In this document: piece after piece, positions 11,036 to 24,155 of the stretch | How the letters are laid out: the number at the start of each line of letters is the position of its first letter | Position numbering within the stretch: the first letter of the stretch is position 1 | Origin: Lycorma delicatula | Taxonomy: Eukaryota > Arthropoda > Insecta > Hemiptera > Fulgoridae | Length of the DNA stretch: 64,000 bases | Direction: 5' to 3' | NCBI RefSeq assembly: GCF_047948215.1 | Contig: NC_134455.1 | Span: 347,371,842 to 347,435,841 of the forward strand | Notes under the pieces: model-generated | Told to the model about the DNA's origin: nothing | What the model saw: only the letters and a program-made list of their open reading frames with translations | The model's database searches: none | Program-made: the position numbers and the translations under genes

Positions 11036-13062
11036 AAGCTTACAAGGTATTGAAGACTTGTAACACAACAATGGAAATGCAAATACCAAACAATTGGGAC
11101 TTGCAATGAATGAGACTTAAATACATTAAAAAATACCACACCCAGTGTGTTATTTTAATATTTTATGTTGTACGTATGCATGTTATGAAATGTGTAGCAC
11201 TAAATTGTTGCATTTAGTGATCATACACATAAGCATTTGAATACAGTACTGTAATTCTTTTTTTATTTAATCATGTTTTATACTGACATAATCCTACAGG
11301 TCAGCTGCCCTAGTAAAATATATTTTTTTCCTTTTAGTTCACAGAGTGAGTGACATGTGTTATCTTAATATAATTTGATAATGATTTTAGTTCACTTCTT
11401 ATAAATTTAAAAGATTTAAATCATAAAATTTAGTATTGCCTGTATTTCAGTATTCTGATACATGGTAATCGCACTAGTTGTAAGCTATCTGGCAACTGAT
11501 ACAATATAGATATTCTTAAGAATGTAAATGTAATGCAGAATGAACTGTTTCGTATTGTCTTCTTTAGTAAACTAAATTTACTGTTAATTATCAGTATACC
11601 AAACATGCCAAAATACAAGGCGACATTCAGCCTTGAAAGTGATGCTTTTTCTCAGTTCTCCACAAAGACTGGTTGTAGTATTAACTCATTATTATCATTT
11701 CTGTTTTTTTTTAATCTTTGTAATCAGATGCTCAATCCATTTCACAGCTATGAAAATGCCTGAGACAGATGGTGTAAAACAAAAATTAATATATATTACT
11801 ATTAATTTTATATTTGTTTATTTTTAGGGAAATGTTTCCCTTTCTATCATGAAACATTGAATTATGTATTTTACCTCTACATAGCGGCGAAGATCTTTTT
11901 AGTTAGGTTCAATAATAAATTCCAAATCTGATTTTTACCTCAATTAATAATGAAGTTTAAAAATCAATTAACTGTTACTTGTTATTACATCTGAATAATG
12001 TTTATTTTTGATTTTATATATATATATTTTTTTTTGGAGACACGCTTTTGTGGTTATAAGCCAAAAAAAGAACATTTAGCTTCATATTACAAAATAAAAT
12101 TATAGATAGGAAGAAAAAACTATTTTAACTAAAGTAATAAAATGTAAAATTCATACTGAATAATTAATACTTTTTAATTTTAGTTTAAAAACCCACTTGT
12201 AGGTAATATCATCCTTAAGTGATCTTACTGTTTATTGAATTTATAAATAGTGTTAATGGATCATTCAGTTGTTCTGTAATATAATAAAACAGTTAAGACA
12301 TTTGTTTACAAAGACATCAACAGTAAACACTACCTGGTGGTTTTCTAAGCGACTCAGTGGGTGAAGAAAATGACTCCCTAATCAGTTACTAGTACTAAAA
12401 TTTCTTAATAATTAATAAAGTACTAATTTCTTACTAAACTATTTAATAGCTTGTAAAATAGCCCTATTTTTCTTGTGTTATATTGTTGTAGGTTTGTTGT
12501 CAGACCCAGCAGTTTTTATTATTTCAATTTATTTCTTTATATTATATATTTTTTATTTCTTTTGCTCGTACCTTTTGTCTAAATTGGTGCATATTTTTTT
12601 TGTTAATTTAATTAAATTGCATAATTAAAATCATTGGAAGAAAGGAAAAAAATTAATTTGAAACAATTAATATGTAAAATTATTTTTAATTAATGATGAA
12701 TAATATATGAAAAGTAGCTGTTGACATCCAAGAAAATTTATAAAATGTTTCTTCATCTACCTTATTTCAGAAAATAAATTATAAAAATGGCCTTTCTCTG
12801 GGTCTTATCTAAATAATGCAGTGTAGTCACATTCATCACTGTTTTGTCCTTTTTTCAATGATGATATAATAATGATAAGAGAAAAAGTTTCACTTCTCTA
12901 TTGTTACAAATTCTTTTTTTTTTCATCTTCAATACACTTCTTTTCCTTCTAGAATCAGTCTGACATTGTAACCCAACATGTTAAACATAACTATAAACAA
13001 TAAATGAGTCACTGCTATTAAACAACAACTACAAAAATGCTTCATCAAAACAGTTGATTTTA
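11036..13062. other. intron 2, AT-rich stretch
   Basis: Long AT-rich stretch. Short open frames around 11430-11830 lack homology, splice support or codon bias. I see no supported feature. Confidence 0.4.
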
Positions 13063-13300
13063 GCCCACCAGGCTGATCTAGTGATTACCTTGCAATCATA
13101 TATCAGTTGTTTTTTTACAGAAGGTTCTGAGGTTCAAATCCTAGTAAACATTAGTTGCTTTTATATGAATTTTAGTACTAGTCAGTGGGTACTGGTGTAC
13201 TTTAGTGGTTGGGGTTCAGTTAACCACACATTTCAGGAATGGTCAGCATGAATCTATACAAGACCCCTCATACATAACACCCTCATCCCATTGAGTCATG
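13063..13300 (+). mobile_element. tRNA-derived SINE (family A), diverged
   Basis: Head gcccaccaggctgatctagt (A-box region), B-box ggttcaaatcctag and body gtgggtactggtgtacttta, then ggttcagttaaccacacatt, are all recognisable. The 3' end past about 13290 decays beyond recognition. No target duplication was seen. Confidence 0.75.
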
Positions 13301-15253
13301 GGGGAGTTGGTTATCACTCACTAGTTGAACAGATTCCAATTTACACATTAGGAAAAAAATACCTGAATGTGTCATTATTATAAAAGATATTTAAAATATA
13401 TAAATCTTATGTGAAAAATTTGTTACCCTTTTAATTCCAGTGAAAGGATGCACCCCTAACTGAAATTTAAAACTTCAAATTATTTTTTACTGAAAAATAA
13501 AAGTACCTGTTAATCAATTTTTTTTTTATTCTCTTGAAAGATTTTATTTTTACATGTTGGAATGAATTCTCTTTCATTTACAGGTTATAGCGCTTGATTA
13601 GTGTTTGATTAGTTTTTGTGTAAAATAGTCATCTGATTAACATATATTTTAATTAACTTAATAAGAACCTTATTAAGAATTAATATTATGAGATGTGTTA
13701 ATAAATCGGTGGAAACTAATCAGTTATTTCATATAATAAGGTAGTATGAAGAATGAAATTTAATTGCACATTATATTTTCATTTTATTACGTAAAGTATA
13801 AATATATTCACATTATCATTTTGTTTAAATATAAATTATAAATAATCTTTTGTTATTATTAATGACAAGCTCAATTTTATTTCCACTTCTTACTTTTAAA
13901 TCAAATCATATTTTACTTTTCTGATTGTTCAATTAAAAATTATCTAGACACGGTAAATATTAGATGCACATTGTATAATAGGGCTATGCATAATGTAAAT
14001 CATAAGCTCTGTTAGCCATAGCATGATGTATGCACGCATAAAGTTAACTATATAGTACGTGGAATCCTGTGCTTAAAATATATTCTGCTGTAACTTTTGT
14101 AGAAGTTTCACCTTGTAGTTGCATGGAAAAAATTGAAGTGATTTAATGATGCATGTGACTGCCCACCAGTTTATAAAACCATTATGGGATTGGCAATAAA
14201 ATATAGAATTATTTTGTCTCCACCAGAGGTGAAATTAAATCTCATGATAAGAACAAAGAAAACAGAGCTACCCATAAAAGAATTGCTGGTTAGTAAAAAA
14301 TTAAAGTTGAAAATATAATAATTTTATGATTTTTATGTGTGTTTTTTAAGTGAAGTAGTTTCAGTTAAATAAAGTTGATTGTATGAGCAGAAATTTAAAT
14401 AGTTTCAAATTATTTTTCTTCTTTTTTTTGTTTAAGCAAAATAATTTTTGTTTTAAAAAAGAATATTGTTAGAACTGAAAATAAAATAATCGATTAAATT
14501 CTTCTAACTCATCTAGTTCTAGAGATTATTTTAAGTCTTTGTGTTAAATACATTTACAATTGAATGTATTATAACTAAATACCTAACTTGGTTTTTAATG
14601 TTGCTAGATTAGATACAGGGCATACATTATAACTATTATGCATCTGTTACTTTACTATGCATTTATTTTGTCTGTTGTACATTCAGTATTTTTAAATAAC
14701 AAAACTGATACTGTTATATATTGTATTTTAAATTTTTATACTTTTGTCTTTTACTATGCATAATCTACAATTTCATAGGAAAATTACACATCTAATTGAG
14801 GAAATCAATAACTTTGTATTGTGCAGTTAACAACTTTAAATAACTGAACAGTTATTTAAATAACTTTAAATAACAACCTTTAATAAAATAATAGAATTTT
14901 GTAATATGTTTTCATTGACTGACGACAAAGAAAATTAAACAAAACTATTAAGTGTCCAATAAAACCAAATTAAATACTTTTGTTTTAGTTTTTAGTTAAG
15001 TAATAGTAACAGTAACAGAATTGTATGCTTTAGTGGTAATATGTATTCATTTCAACTACACATACATAACTACGATTTAATTGTCAATATTTGTTCACTT
15101 TTGTAAATTGTATAAAATTCTAGAAAATTATTTAAGAGAAGTAACAAGATATATATTATTCTCAGTTTACATTGCATTTCATGATTTATTAATGAAATAT
15201 TAAATTGTTAATGGAATTTTGAATTAATGCTGCCGTTGGTTTTTCTTTTCCAG
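13301..15253 (+). other. intron 2, last part
   Basis: AT-rich intron. Nothing is supported except the terminal acceptor TTTTCTTTTCCAG at 15241-15253, which opens the large exon. Confidence 0.5.
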
Positions 15254-17176
15254 GTGTTAATACTGGTCACTGTACGTATTATCAGTTGCCTGGTTATACT
15301 CCAGAAATGGCTCATAAACGTATAAGGGAGTCTGTATTAAGGCGACATAGAGCTGACAGTAGTAGACGACATAGAGAAAAAGATATTTCTCGAGGTACAT
15401 CTCGTAAAAGGTCTGTTTCACAGAATAAACATCTCAGCGCTGAAGTCGGTTCATCGAATGAACTTATTTCCCAAAATTCTTCGAGAAGATCTAGCACAAA
15501 AAGAAGAGTTGCCGGACCAGGTAGATCAGAAAGAAAAACTTCAACCGAAAGTTTACCAAAATGTTCAGAGTCTAATATACCATTAAGACATCCTTGCAGA
15601 CCAAATTTTACTGCTGATCATGAAAAGAAGTGTTCTGAAATGCCTGGAAAACATTTAAATCTTAATCGTGTTTTAATGGAACGTTTAATTAATAATCAAA
15701 GAAATGGAACGAGAAGTGCCGATGGTACTCCTATTTCTCTTAGAAGAAATGCTTCCACCAGTGAATACAATGGGAAATATCTTAGAAATCATTGCGTTTC
15801 TAAATTAATAAATTCAAACGTAAATTTGAATGACAGAAGAAATAGTTTTGATATGAAAGTGGATACAGAAATTGAAAATAAAAGAAGATCTAATTCATTG
15901 ACAGCATATTCATCACCCGTTCATCAAGTACCAATCAATATAAAACCAAAAGAAGGGAACGAAGTGAATGATTCTGATAAAGAAGGTGATTTAAAATACC
16001 GACGTTTAATTCAAGAAGCAGAAAATATATTAGAAGATTTTCAAGTAAAAACAAAACCTGAATATTTATCTCCAACTTTCAGGATTAAAAACGAGACACG
16101 AGTCGCTCCACCAATGAGCCCACTCGCTCTGAAAAGTCAGAAACGGCAAGAAATGTTCGATTCTGTGATCATTAATAGTGACACTCTTACCATTTCTCGA
16201 GGTAATAATAATCTGGGTTCTGAAGGTTCATATTTATTGAATGCTGGTGGGAGAGAAATTTCTAATGGTAATGAAGATGGGTTATTAAAAACTATTTCTA
16301 AAACTCTTGAGAGAATAATTGCAAGGAGCACATCTGACACTAACAGAAAACTTGATAAAAGTGTAAGTGATCCTTTTCAACCAAAGAAAAGGGGTCTTTT
16401 CACTAGTTCAATTCCCCCACCTCTCCCTCCTGTTATTTATGAAAACAGAGAAAGTTTAAGAAGAGCCAGTAATTTATCAAATAATGAATCGATCTATTCC
16501 AATAGCCAAATTGAATCATCACTGTTGCCTGGTTTTAACTCAAAAATGTTTGATGTAAACAACATTGTGAACTGTAGTGTTGCAAATGCTAATGTTGATA
16601 ATAATGATAATACTTATAAAAATAAGACCTTAAGATACTGTAATAGGGCTGAAAGTATGAATTCAAAAGAGGTCTCGAATATAAAAATTCCTTACGAAAG
16701 TAATAATCCATTTAACTCGGATATAATAAGGAAAACTCAGGACCCTTTATATTCAACTTATAAAATTTCAGGATCGCCTGTACTTAATGATAGGTCCACT
16801 GGAGCTTTAGTATCACCAAATATAAATGCCACTAGGTTACAGAAATTTGGACAACAAGTTCCATGGCATCATAGAAACAGTGACATAGAGGAAAGATATA
16901 AAAATGAACCGACTGTCATGGATAATTTTAGAAAATCGTCTGATAATTTTAAATCTGACACTAATCAAAAACATTCATTAACAACATTCCAGTCTTTTGA
17001 TCTTGGTAATGGTAATGTAGTAGGTTCAAGATACTGTCCTCAGAGTGAGCCAGTCAAAAGAAAAGTGTATTCTTGCAGTGCAACTTTTGGAAAACTTCAG
17101 AAATCATTGATGAGAAAGAATTCAGAACATATTTCTAATCAGGCCTATTCTGATTTGAGAATATCAGCAGCTGGAG
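15254..17176 (+). CDS. unrecognised disordered protein, 1.9-kb main exon
   Basis: This 1923-bp exon encodes about 641 residues and is the bulk of the gene. The acceptor is TTTTCCAG|GT and the donor AG|GTAAGT at 17177. The codon split A|GT joins it to the 120-bp exon. The product starts HCTYYQLPGYTPEMAHKRIR and then becomes strongly basic and Ser/Arg-rich (RRHRADSSRRHREK, RRSSTKRR). A long Asn/Ser-rich, low-complexity stretch follows, so most of it is probably disordered. Local features include several RRNSF/RRSNS-like basophilic kinase motifs, APPMSPLALKSQKRQEMFD near 16108, a proline-rich SSIPPPLPPVIYEN at about 16405-16446 that could bind SH3, WW or EVH1 domains (inference), and a conserved-looking KVYSCSATFGKLQKSLMRK near 17060-17115. 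No enzyme domain or membrane segment was seen. Like its neighbours, the exon is phase 1 at both ends. Family unknown. Confidence 0.85.
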
Positions 17177-17459
17177 GTAAGTCTGTTTCTAAATTACAAT
17201 TCAAAATTTATATTTAAAATATGTAGTAATTAATAATATATTCACTCCCATGAGGGTCATTATAGTTCGTCATTTCATGGTATCAACAATATTTTAAAAA
17301 TTTACTGATCCCTCATTCACTACCATAAACTGACTGAATCCCATTTTAACATATTGACTAAGAATCTCAAACCAACTTTATAACTATTTTCTCTTTTTAT
17401 GTAATATTTCCTGCCATTCTACATGAATAAATGCTGCAAAAATATTAATTTCTCATGTT
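17177..17459 (+). other. intron 3, first part
   Basis: Starts with the donor GTAAGT. AT-rich sequence with no further feature seen. Confidence 0.5.
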
Positions 17460-18200
17460 CAAAATGAGGGACACTAATGTTGCCCCTCAAATGTTTAAAC
17501 AGTAAATTTATTTATAATTTTTACACAATGAACTCTTGAACGACTAATGTGTACCTCGTAGACAATTTAAAAAAAAAATTTCATAACATATTTTTTATTT
17601 CACAATTATTGCACTAATTACAATATTACTGTTTACTGATATTAGAGATGCTGCCTTTGATATTTTCTTTTGATTCTTCTAAAGTGTACAAAATGTTCTT
17701 GAAAACAGTACCTTTCAGATGACCTCAAAAAAAATATGTTTTGTGAGAATTCAGGGGACTGTGGAGGCCATAGTCTGCGGTAAATTACATAGTCCAAGAA
17801 AAATTCACATAACTCCATAGTTAAATCAGTATGTAATAATATTTTTTTGAGAATGGCTTTCGTGCTTATTTCAGGATAGCTTTTCATGATAAATATGAGA
17901 ATTCCAAGAATTTCATATTCTATTGTTTTGACTGAATGTTAAACCATACTTCTTCATCTGAATGAAAGACATTGTCCAAAACAATTGCACTATCTCAAAT
18001 AAAACATTCTTACTACCTACACTGAAGTTGTTTGTTAAAGTCAGGTTTCCTGAGTTTTCCCAGTAATAGTACTTTAGTTGGATATAGGTATAACTTGAGT
18101 TTTTTTTACTCTTGTGAACAACCCCAACTGAAAGCCTTATCTGTCAAAAAATGTTTCTGACAGAATTTCCTGTAGAATCTAAAAATGAATAATGAATGTC
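17460..18200 (-). mobile_element. degraded mariner transposase remnant
   Basis: The minus strand from about 17990 down to 17640 carries transposase fragments. They are a catalytic-region block DSAIVLDNVFHSDEEVWF, then HTDLTMELCEFFLDYVIYRR, LWPPQSPEF and, after a frameshift, GHLKGTVFKN with LEESKENIKGSISNI. The last parts match the PPRSPDL...FLWGxLKGxVxxN block and the helical tail of Tc1/mariner transposases. Several frameshifts are present. No terminal repeats were identified. Confidence 0.65.
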
Positions 18201-18641
18201 ATGAAATCTGTCTAACACTGACAGATGAACATTCTGTTTATGATCATCTATATTTTCTGTTACACAAAATTTAGCTACTAAATGAAAAATAGCCAATCTA
18301 TTTATTTCTTAAAACAGGAAAAATAGCCAATGACACAATTTGTTACGTTAAACTTCAAAGGTAGATGATATACTTGCAGTATAGCTCAAGAAAAAGATCT
18401 CATTGTAACAAGATAATTTGTAAAAGATTTTATAAATAACAAAATTTTGTTATTTATTTTGTTCCATAATAAATATACACTGGGCTCATGTGGAAACAGT
18501 ATGCTTGTTGTACTGCTGTAAAACTATTGTCACAGATGGACGAATTACAAGTCATAAGATCTATGCATTTTGACCTAGTATAATACAAGCTCAGCAAAAT
18601 ATCCACCTACCAAAAACCTATAACAATATAATTTTACAGGT

Positions 18642-18890
18642 GTAGAGTCAGTGTCTGTTTTAGGTTGTGAAACTCATTGAATGCACTGTACATATACACA
18701 TATTCTTAAACAACTTCATAAACAAGTTGTATTGAATAATAATAAATAAGATAATATTATTAATAAGACTGGCAATAAAAACTTAATAGATTAATTTTTT
18801 GCATATTTAATTATACATAGTTACACTGTAATTAATTGTTTATTGTATAATATTAATTGTATACAATTAATATAATTATAACCCTCTGTT
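18642..18890. repeat. repeat F, left copy of a 5-kb-spaced inverted pair
   Basis: This ~250-bp segment is repeated in inverse orientation at about 23745-24004. The two copies share long exact blocks, for example gaataataataaataagata and the text around gattaattttttgcatattt. The pair could be long terminal inverted repeats or two independent copies of one repeat. The space between holds unrelated repeats (mariner, SINEs, fold-back). Confidence 0.8.
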
Positions 18891-18939
18891 TTAAATCTAT
18901 TTGATATCTCTTAAGACTGACAGGAATGAATCACTAATA

Positions 18940-19240
18940 AAATAAAAGAGTAATTCTTATAGGTTTTCCTTATAAGTGATTAATGTGAGCAGATCTTGTC
19001 ACGCAGCACACAACCAGCTGACAGGAGAGTTCATCTCATGCTTTAACCAATATATCTGGAGTAATGGAAGCAACAACTGCTTCAATTCTGTGACTCAAAT
19101 CATGTAGATCAGTAGGTAGCAGAGGTACATACATAAGATCCTTTATTAAATCCTAAAGGAAAAAAATCACATGACCTTGAAGGACATTCTGACTCCATAG
19201 GGGAAGACACGCTCCATGTGATAGTTTTGGTTGCCACGCC
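18940..19240 (-). mobile_element. mariner C-terminal fragment
   Basis: Joining minus-strand frames across 19225-18990 gives FFPLGF, then KDLMYVPLLPTDLHDL, a HRIEAVVASITPDILVKA-like block and DELSCQLVVCCVT. This follows the known C-terminal tail of one mariner lineage (FFLWGF..KDLVYVPPLPxDLxEL). The N-terminal part is not visible beyond the SINE to the right, which inserted in it. Confidence 0.55.
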
Positions 19241-19255
19241 ACTCTCTCTGTACCT

Positions 19256-19555
19256 TTCTTTCTTTTTCCTGTTTAGCCTCCGGTAACTACTGTTTAGGTA
19301 ATTCTTCAGAGGATGAATGAGGATGATATGTATGAGTGTAAATGAAGTGTTAGTCTTGTACATTCTCAGTTCGACCATTCCTGAGATGTGTGGTTAATTG
19401 AAACCCAACCACCAAAGAACACCGGTATCCACGATCTAGTATTCAAATCTATGTAAAAATATTTGGCTTTACTAGGACTTGAACGCTGTAACTCTCGACT
19501 TCCAAATCAGCTGATTTGGGAAGACGCGTTAACCACTAGACCAACCCGGTGGGTT
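19256..19555 (-). mobile_element. tRNA-derived SINE (family A), full length with target duplication
   Basis: A well preserved copy. On the minus strand the head is AACCCACCGGGTTGGTCTAG, followed by the internal TCCCAAATCAGCTGATTTGG and B-box GTTCAAGTCC, the body, and an end at GGAGGCTAAACAGGAAAAAG. It is flanked by a perfect 15-bp direct repeat, actctctctgtacct, at 19241-19255 and 19556-19570. This is direct evidence of retroposition. No protein is encoded. Confidence 0.92.
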
Positions 19556-19570
19556 ACTCTCTCTGTACCT

Positions 19571-20269
19571 AGCCCTTGTGGGCTTTACTGGAGATCATCT
19601 TCAGTACCTTGGCAATGACATCTTTCAGTCTAGCCTCAGCCAGACTGCCAACGATATGAATGCCACAAGCAACATTCCGATCAGTGTACTATTAACTAAC
19701 AGAAATCCCAAACAAAACACATATAGCCAAGTCTCAAACAAGACTGAATGACTTTCTATGAACAAAGGAACTGAACTCTACCTACCCGAAAGGTAAAAAT
19801 GAGTTTGACACACAGCAAATCATAATATGCAATACAAAAACACTAAAAAACATAACAATAACAATAAATAATGTAACATAACAGTAACATAAAATGTAAC
19901 TAACAAAAAACAAAGAAATCTATAACCAAACAGAAACAAAAACAGCAAACAGTTTAGCAAATCATAAAACAAAATACTTTTGCATTGTAAGAATTCATGG
20001 GGATTTTCTGATCCCCAAGATAAAATACTGTCTCCTTAAATGCAATAGAATCAAGAAAGTCTTTGTGTTCATGTAGTAACATTTCAGTTGCAAATTTGAT
20101 TCACATTTAGCAAACTGTAAAGCAAAGAAGGATTTCTGATCAGTAGTAGCCGTCTTTGCTAGCAGCAATGTCAACCAGAAAGATAGGAAATCAATCTACA
20201 GCCATGCGCTCTACGTCCTTTTTTGCTTATTGATTCTAGGCTTAAATTAGCACTGCACACCTCATCCAA
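19571..20269. other. intron 3, unassigned repeat-like stretch
   Basis: 19571-19720 is less AT-rich than its surroundings, and 19800-20000 is rich in short CA/AA tracts. It may be part of an element, but no protein motif or second copy in the window could be identified. Confidence 0.35.
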
Positions 20270-20757
20270 CAGATGTTACAATAAAATAATTACTATAAAA
20301 CAAACAACCCTGACTACTAATTATACAAATCTACCTAAAATAATTATGAAAAATGAACAATAAATCGTTTTAACAAGTTTTCTTTCTTTTCTTACTGGCA
20401 TTTTTTTTAGGATAGAGTAAGTTAGTCTGCAATGTAAAATTTAACATTACTTCTACATTTTATGTTACAGTCGGATGCCTGTACATGTTATAAGAGATGG
20501 TGACTTTAATAGCCTCCACTTTAAGACCCACTTAAGGTCCACTTAAGATCCATTTAAGGTACCCAAAGACAACATAAAATGTAGAAGTAATATTAAATTT
20601 CAAAACATAAACTTAGTATCCTGAAAAAATACCTATAAGAAAAGAAAGAAAATCTTTTTAAACAATTTTCTGTTCATTTTTCATAATTATTCTAGGTAGA
20701 TACAATTAAGAGATGGATTTTTGTTTTTTAATAATTATTTTATTCATAATTTTTTTG
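20270..20757. repeat. fold-back (MITE-like) element
   Basis: Two arms of roughly 190 bp, about 20270-20470 and 20571-20757, are reverse complements with moderate divergence. Matching landmarks are ttctacattttatgtt with aacataaaatgtagaa, tttctttcttttctta with its complement near 20635, and the aataaaataatt ends. The ~100-bp loop carries three related cttaaggtcc-type units around 20530-20565. No transposase is encoded. It is probably a non-autonomous DNA element. Confidence 0.75.
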
Positions 20758-21069
20758 TTTACGGATTTTTTTTTAATTAAGGCCAAGAAATGAAGACATT
20801 AAAGTGAAGAAAAGAAATATGAAACTTACTTTTACTTACAATATAATATTAATATTATTATACAAAAATATTCAGTGCCGAATATTTTACAGCAAACAAT
20901 CACATGTACATTCTCAACATTTATATTCATTTAAATTTGATTTAAGATTTTCTATAAAAAAGGTAGTAGAAGCTACAGTTAGAATTCCAGTTCATTTGGA
21001 TGAGCCATTACTAAAATATTAAAAGTTAAAACTAAACTTAAGATTGAAACTGAAAATTCATTTGTGACC
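20758..21069. other. intron 3, unassigned
   Basis: AT-rich sequence with a 72-codon open frame at 20804-21022 that has no splice or homology support. Nothing is annotated. Confidence 0.35.
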
Positions 21070-23010
21070 TAGCTATTTAACACCGCTATGATTTGTGGCA
21101 GTGTCTTTTTACATTGAATTTTTAATTTCCTGGCTACAGCTCTCTCTATTGCTTCTGTAGCAGCATAGAGACAAAACAAAAAAAGTATAGTAACCGGTTA
21201 AAATCTTTAGCCTTTAGTATCAAGAATTGTGAAAATGTCAGTGTTTCAAGTCCCCCTTAGTCCAAAAAACACAAAAAAGAAATTTCTGGAAGATGAAAAT
21301 ACATATCTAAGTGTTTTGGCCATATTTTGAAAAATCTCCAGACTGACAACATAATTTTTTTGAAAATGGCCCAAAAAATTTGTATTTATGGGTTATTGAT
21401 GGCATTAAATTTTGGACAAAATTAAAAAAGGGAGTAGTTTTTCTCATTCATAATTTTTGTATAGTGGTTGAAGATATAGAAAAGCTGACCACACAGTTGT
21501 AGGACTTTCCCCTGATGCAATGACGCAGCTTTTTCTGATGCACAGCATACACACACAGCTTAATTTAAATATTTATCATTTTATTTAAATATATTTTTGT
21601 TTATTTAATTCAATGATTTTAACTAAAGCGCATGCGCATACCGTAATTCATTCACGCAGGTATGGTGGTACTAGTAGCCACTTTAAATGCTTTTCTACCC
21701 TTTAAATATTATTCATTTATTCAACTGCACCTCTCACCTGTGACGTTATAACATTGCAGAAGTTTACAGCAGCTGTACATCAGTGTTACACTAGCATTCC
21801 TTGTGGTGAAAGGGGATAGTAATGACACACTATACTCACTTAGCCACTAGTTTATTTAGAGCATTTTTTCAGGTGAGGGGTGCGATTTTGCAAAAATTTT
21901 TTTTTTGAAATATTATTTTTTAATTAACAAATGTGCCTAAAAAAATAAAATCTCAATTATGCAAAATACTTGAGATACTGAAGGTGACCTTGCTCTACAT
22001 TCTCACCTCCTTGACCTTTTAACTTGAAAATTTAATGACATCAATGCCCCATATTATCTGACCATGTTTGATCAAAATCAGTCTATTAGTTCTGGAGATA
22101 TAAGGTGTGAAACACTAAACACACCCACAGACACATACACTCGCATGTACATGCAAACATTTTCATCTGGTTTTTGTGTTTTTGGGTTCCTTAGGTATCA
22201 AAACGTAAAGATCCGGTGAAGACTGCATATGCTCAAATTGGACCGATTACAATACCTTCCCTTCTAAAGGTACAGCTCTGCTATAGCACTAGACAGGAAA
22301 GTAAAAGTGTGAGCTTTAGTACGATGAAAGTACTTATTAAGTTATTTAAAATTCCAAAATTTTAAGTCGATTGGGTTTAGGGGTGAAGGAATATTCAGTA
22401 TTATTTCTAATCAGTTGTTGCTTCATGTCTAAAAACCCACTGATCAAAACAATTGAAATTTGGCAACAAAAAATTCAGCTATATACATTCAGGTTTTGTC
22501 AGAATTTTAACCCCATTGAACAAGAAGTCATCATGGTGTCCATTTTTTTAGTCTTTTTGATTAAGATTACATCAAATTGGGTAATTTATTGAATTAATAA
22601 TTATTTCCGTTAAACTTTTAAGCCCACAAAACAAGGCTATATGGGAACCCACTCTTAAAATATTAATTTTATTACTTCAATTTTCATTATTGAAAATCCA
22701 ACTCTGACTAGAATTAATGTAGATGTCATGGGGATTTTTTTTTTTTAAATGGTTACTTGGGATCAAAAAATATAAATTCTTTTAATTTAAGAATGAAATT
22801 TTTTTAATCATTTCTAATATGTTTTTCAAATAATGGCTGTTATTAAAATATGACATAGCTGTCAAGCAAGGGGGACAACAAATGGGACCCAAATTTTTTT
22901 ATCAATTATGCTCTAAATATAGAGCAATATTTAGTTAGTTTCATAATTTTGAAACATCATTTAGTCAAGGGAGATATACTTGTACCCAAAATTATTATTA
23001 TTATACTTTT
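21070..23010. repeat. unclassified interspersed repeat C, copy 1
   Basis: Stretches here recur at about 27835-28320, 28870-29640, 39560-40380 with 41455-41900, and 43380-44960. Shared phrases include tggcattaaattttgga (near 21400), a gtatagtggttgaagat-type block, cgatgaaagtacttattaag (near 22322), aattgaaatttggcaacaaa (near 22450) and acaaggctatatgggaaccc. A separate block near 22180-22260 (aaaacgtaaagatccggtga) is not repeated in this window. No open frame is long enough to call a protein, so the class is unknown. Confidence 0.6.
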
Positions 23011-23519
23011 AACACTGCATAATCTTTAAGATAAAAATATTATTTGATCGTAGTGTCAAATCAGACAAAAATTCTTTCACAATTGTATTTTAAATATTGT
23101 AAATTTAAGTTATTAAATATTTAAAACAACCTAGAAGCATATTTAGAATAAGAATCTATTAAGGACAAAGCTAGAATAGTTATGCAGTCCTTTGCTGATT
23201 TTTTATACTGCTCTGAACCATAGTGAAATGCTGGACAAATTCCTTTTTTTATCTGTAGAGTAGCATATCTACTCATTCCTTATGTAATCATTACTAATAT
23301 ATTATTTATTATTTACAATCACAATAAAAGATTTATTACAGAATGAATCCATAAAATAAGGATACAATGTTTACATTTTATTGCTCTTGTGGATTCATTA
23401 ATATTATTAAGTAATAAATTAGTAATGGTATTCAAAAATAAAAATATAATTATATATATTTAAAGAAAAGTATTTTTATTTATAGTCGCATCAACAATTA
23501 AAGTCATTAGCGACTTATC
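23011..23519. other. intron 3, AT-rich stretch
   Basis: AT-rich sequence without a supported feature. Confidence 0.4.
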
Positions 23520-23741
23520 AATATAACGTAAACGTAACAGTAAACATGTAGTCTTGAACAGACTCAGGCAGACCATTCCTGAGATATGTGGTTAATTGAA
23601 ACCCAATCCACTGTCTAGTATTTAAATTCTATTAAAAGTATGAATTTACACCTTTATTAGGATTTGAAGCTGAGAACTCTAGACTTCAAAATCAGCTGAT
23701 TTATGACAAAAAGTTTTACAACTAGATTAACCCAGTGGCTT
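23520..23741 (-). mobile_element. tRNA-derived SINE (family A), diverged
   Basis: Minus-strand head AAGCCACTGGGTTAATCTAG, then ATCAGCTGATTTTGAAGTCT and the body TTGGGTTTCAATTAACCACA, are recognisable, with a deletion inside the body near 23610. The head abuts repeat F at 23745. No clear target duplication. Confidence 0.75.
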
Positions 23742-23744
23742 ATA

Positions 23745-24004
23745 ATTATATTAATTAAATATAATTAATATTATACAATAAACAGTTAATTACAGTGTAA
23801 CTGTGTATAATTAAATATGCAAAAAATTAATCTACTAAGTTTTTATTGCCAATCTTATTAATAATATTATCTTATTTATTATTATTCAATGCACCTTTGT
23901 TTATGAAGTTGTTTAAGAATACACTTTAAGAAAGTTGTTTATGCGTGTACGTACAGTGCATTCATTGAATTTCACAACCCAAAACACACTGACTCTTTTT
24001 AGTC
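23745..24004. repeat. repeat F, right copy of the inverted pair
   Basis: Inverse of 18642-18890, with the match running from the SINE boundary to about 24004. This copy carries a short insertion near 23930-23955 relative to the left one. Divergence appears low compared with most repeats here, so the pair is fairly young or homogenised. Confidence 0.8.
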
Positions 24005-24155
24005 TTTTTTTTTCACAGATATAAATATATCTGTTGACTACTAAATAAAATTAACAACCTATTATCACATGCTAATTATTCTAATATTTTTATAATCAGT
24101 TATTAAATTTTATAAGAAATGATTACATGTTTGACATGTTAGTAATATGTCTTTT

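Noticed and set aside
19109..19378. 89-codon minus-strand open frame
   Set aside because: It runs from SINE sequence into a mariner fragment; the frame is accidental.
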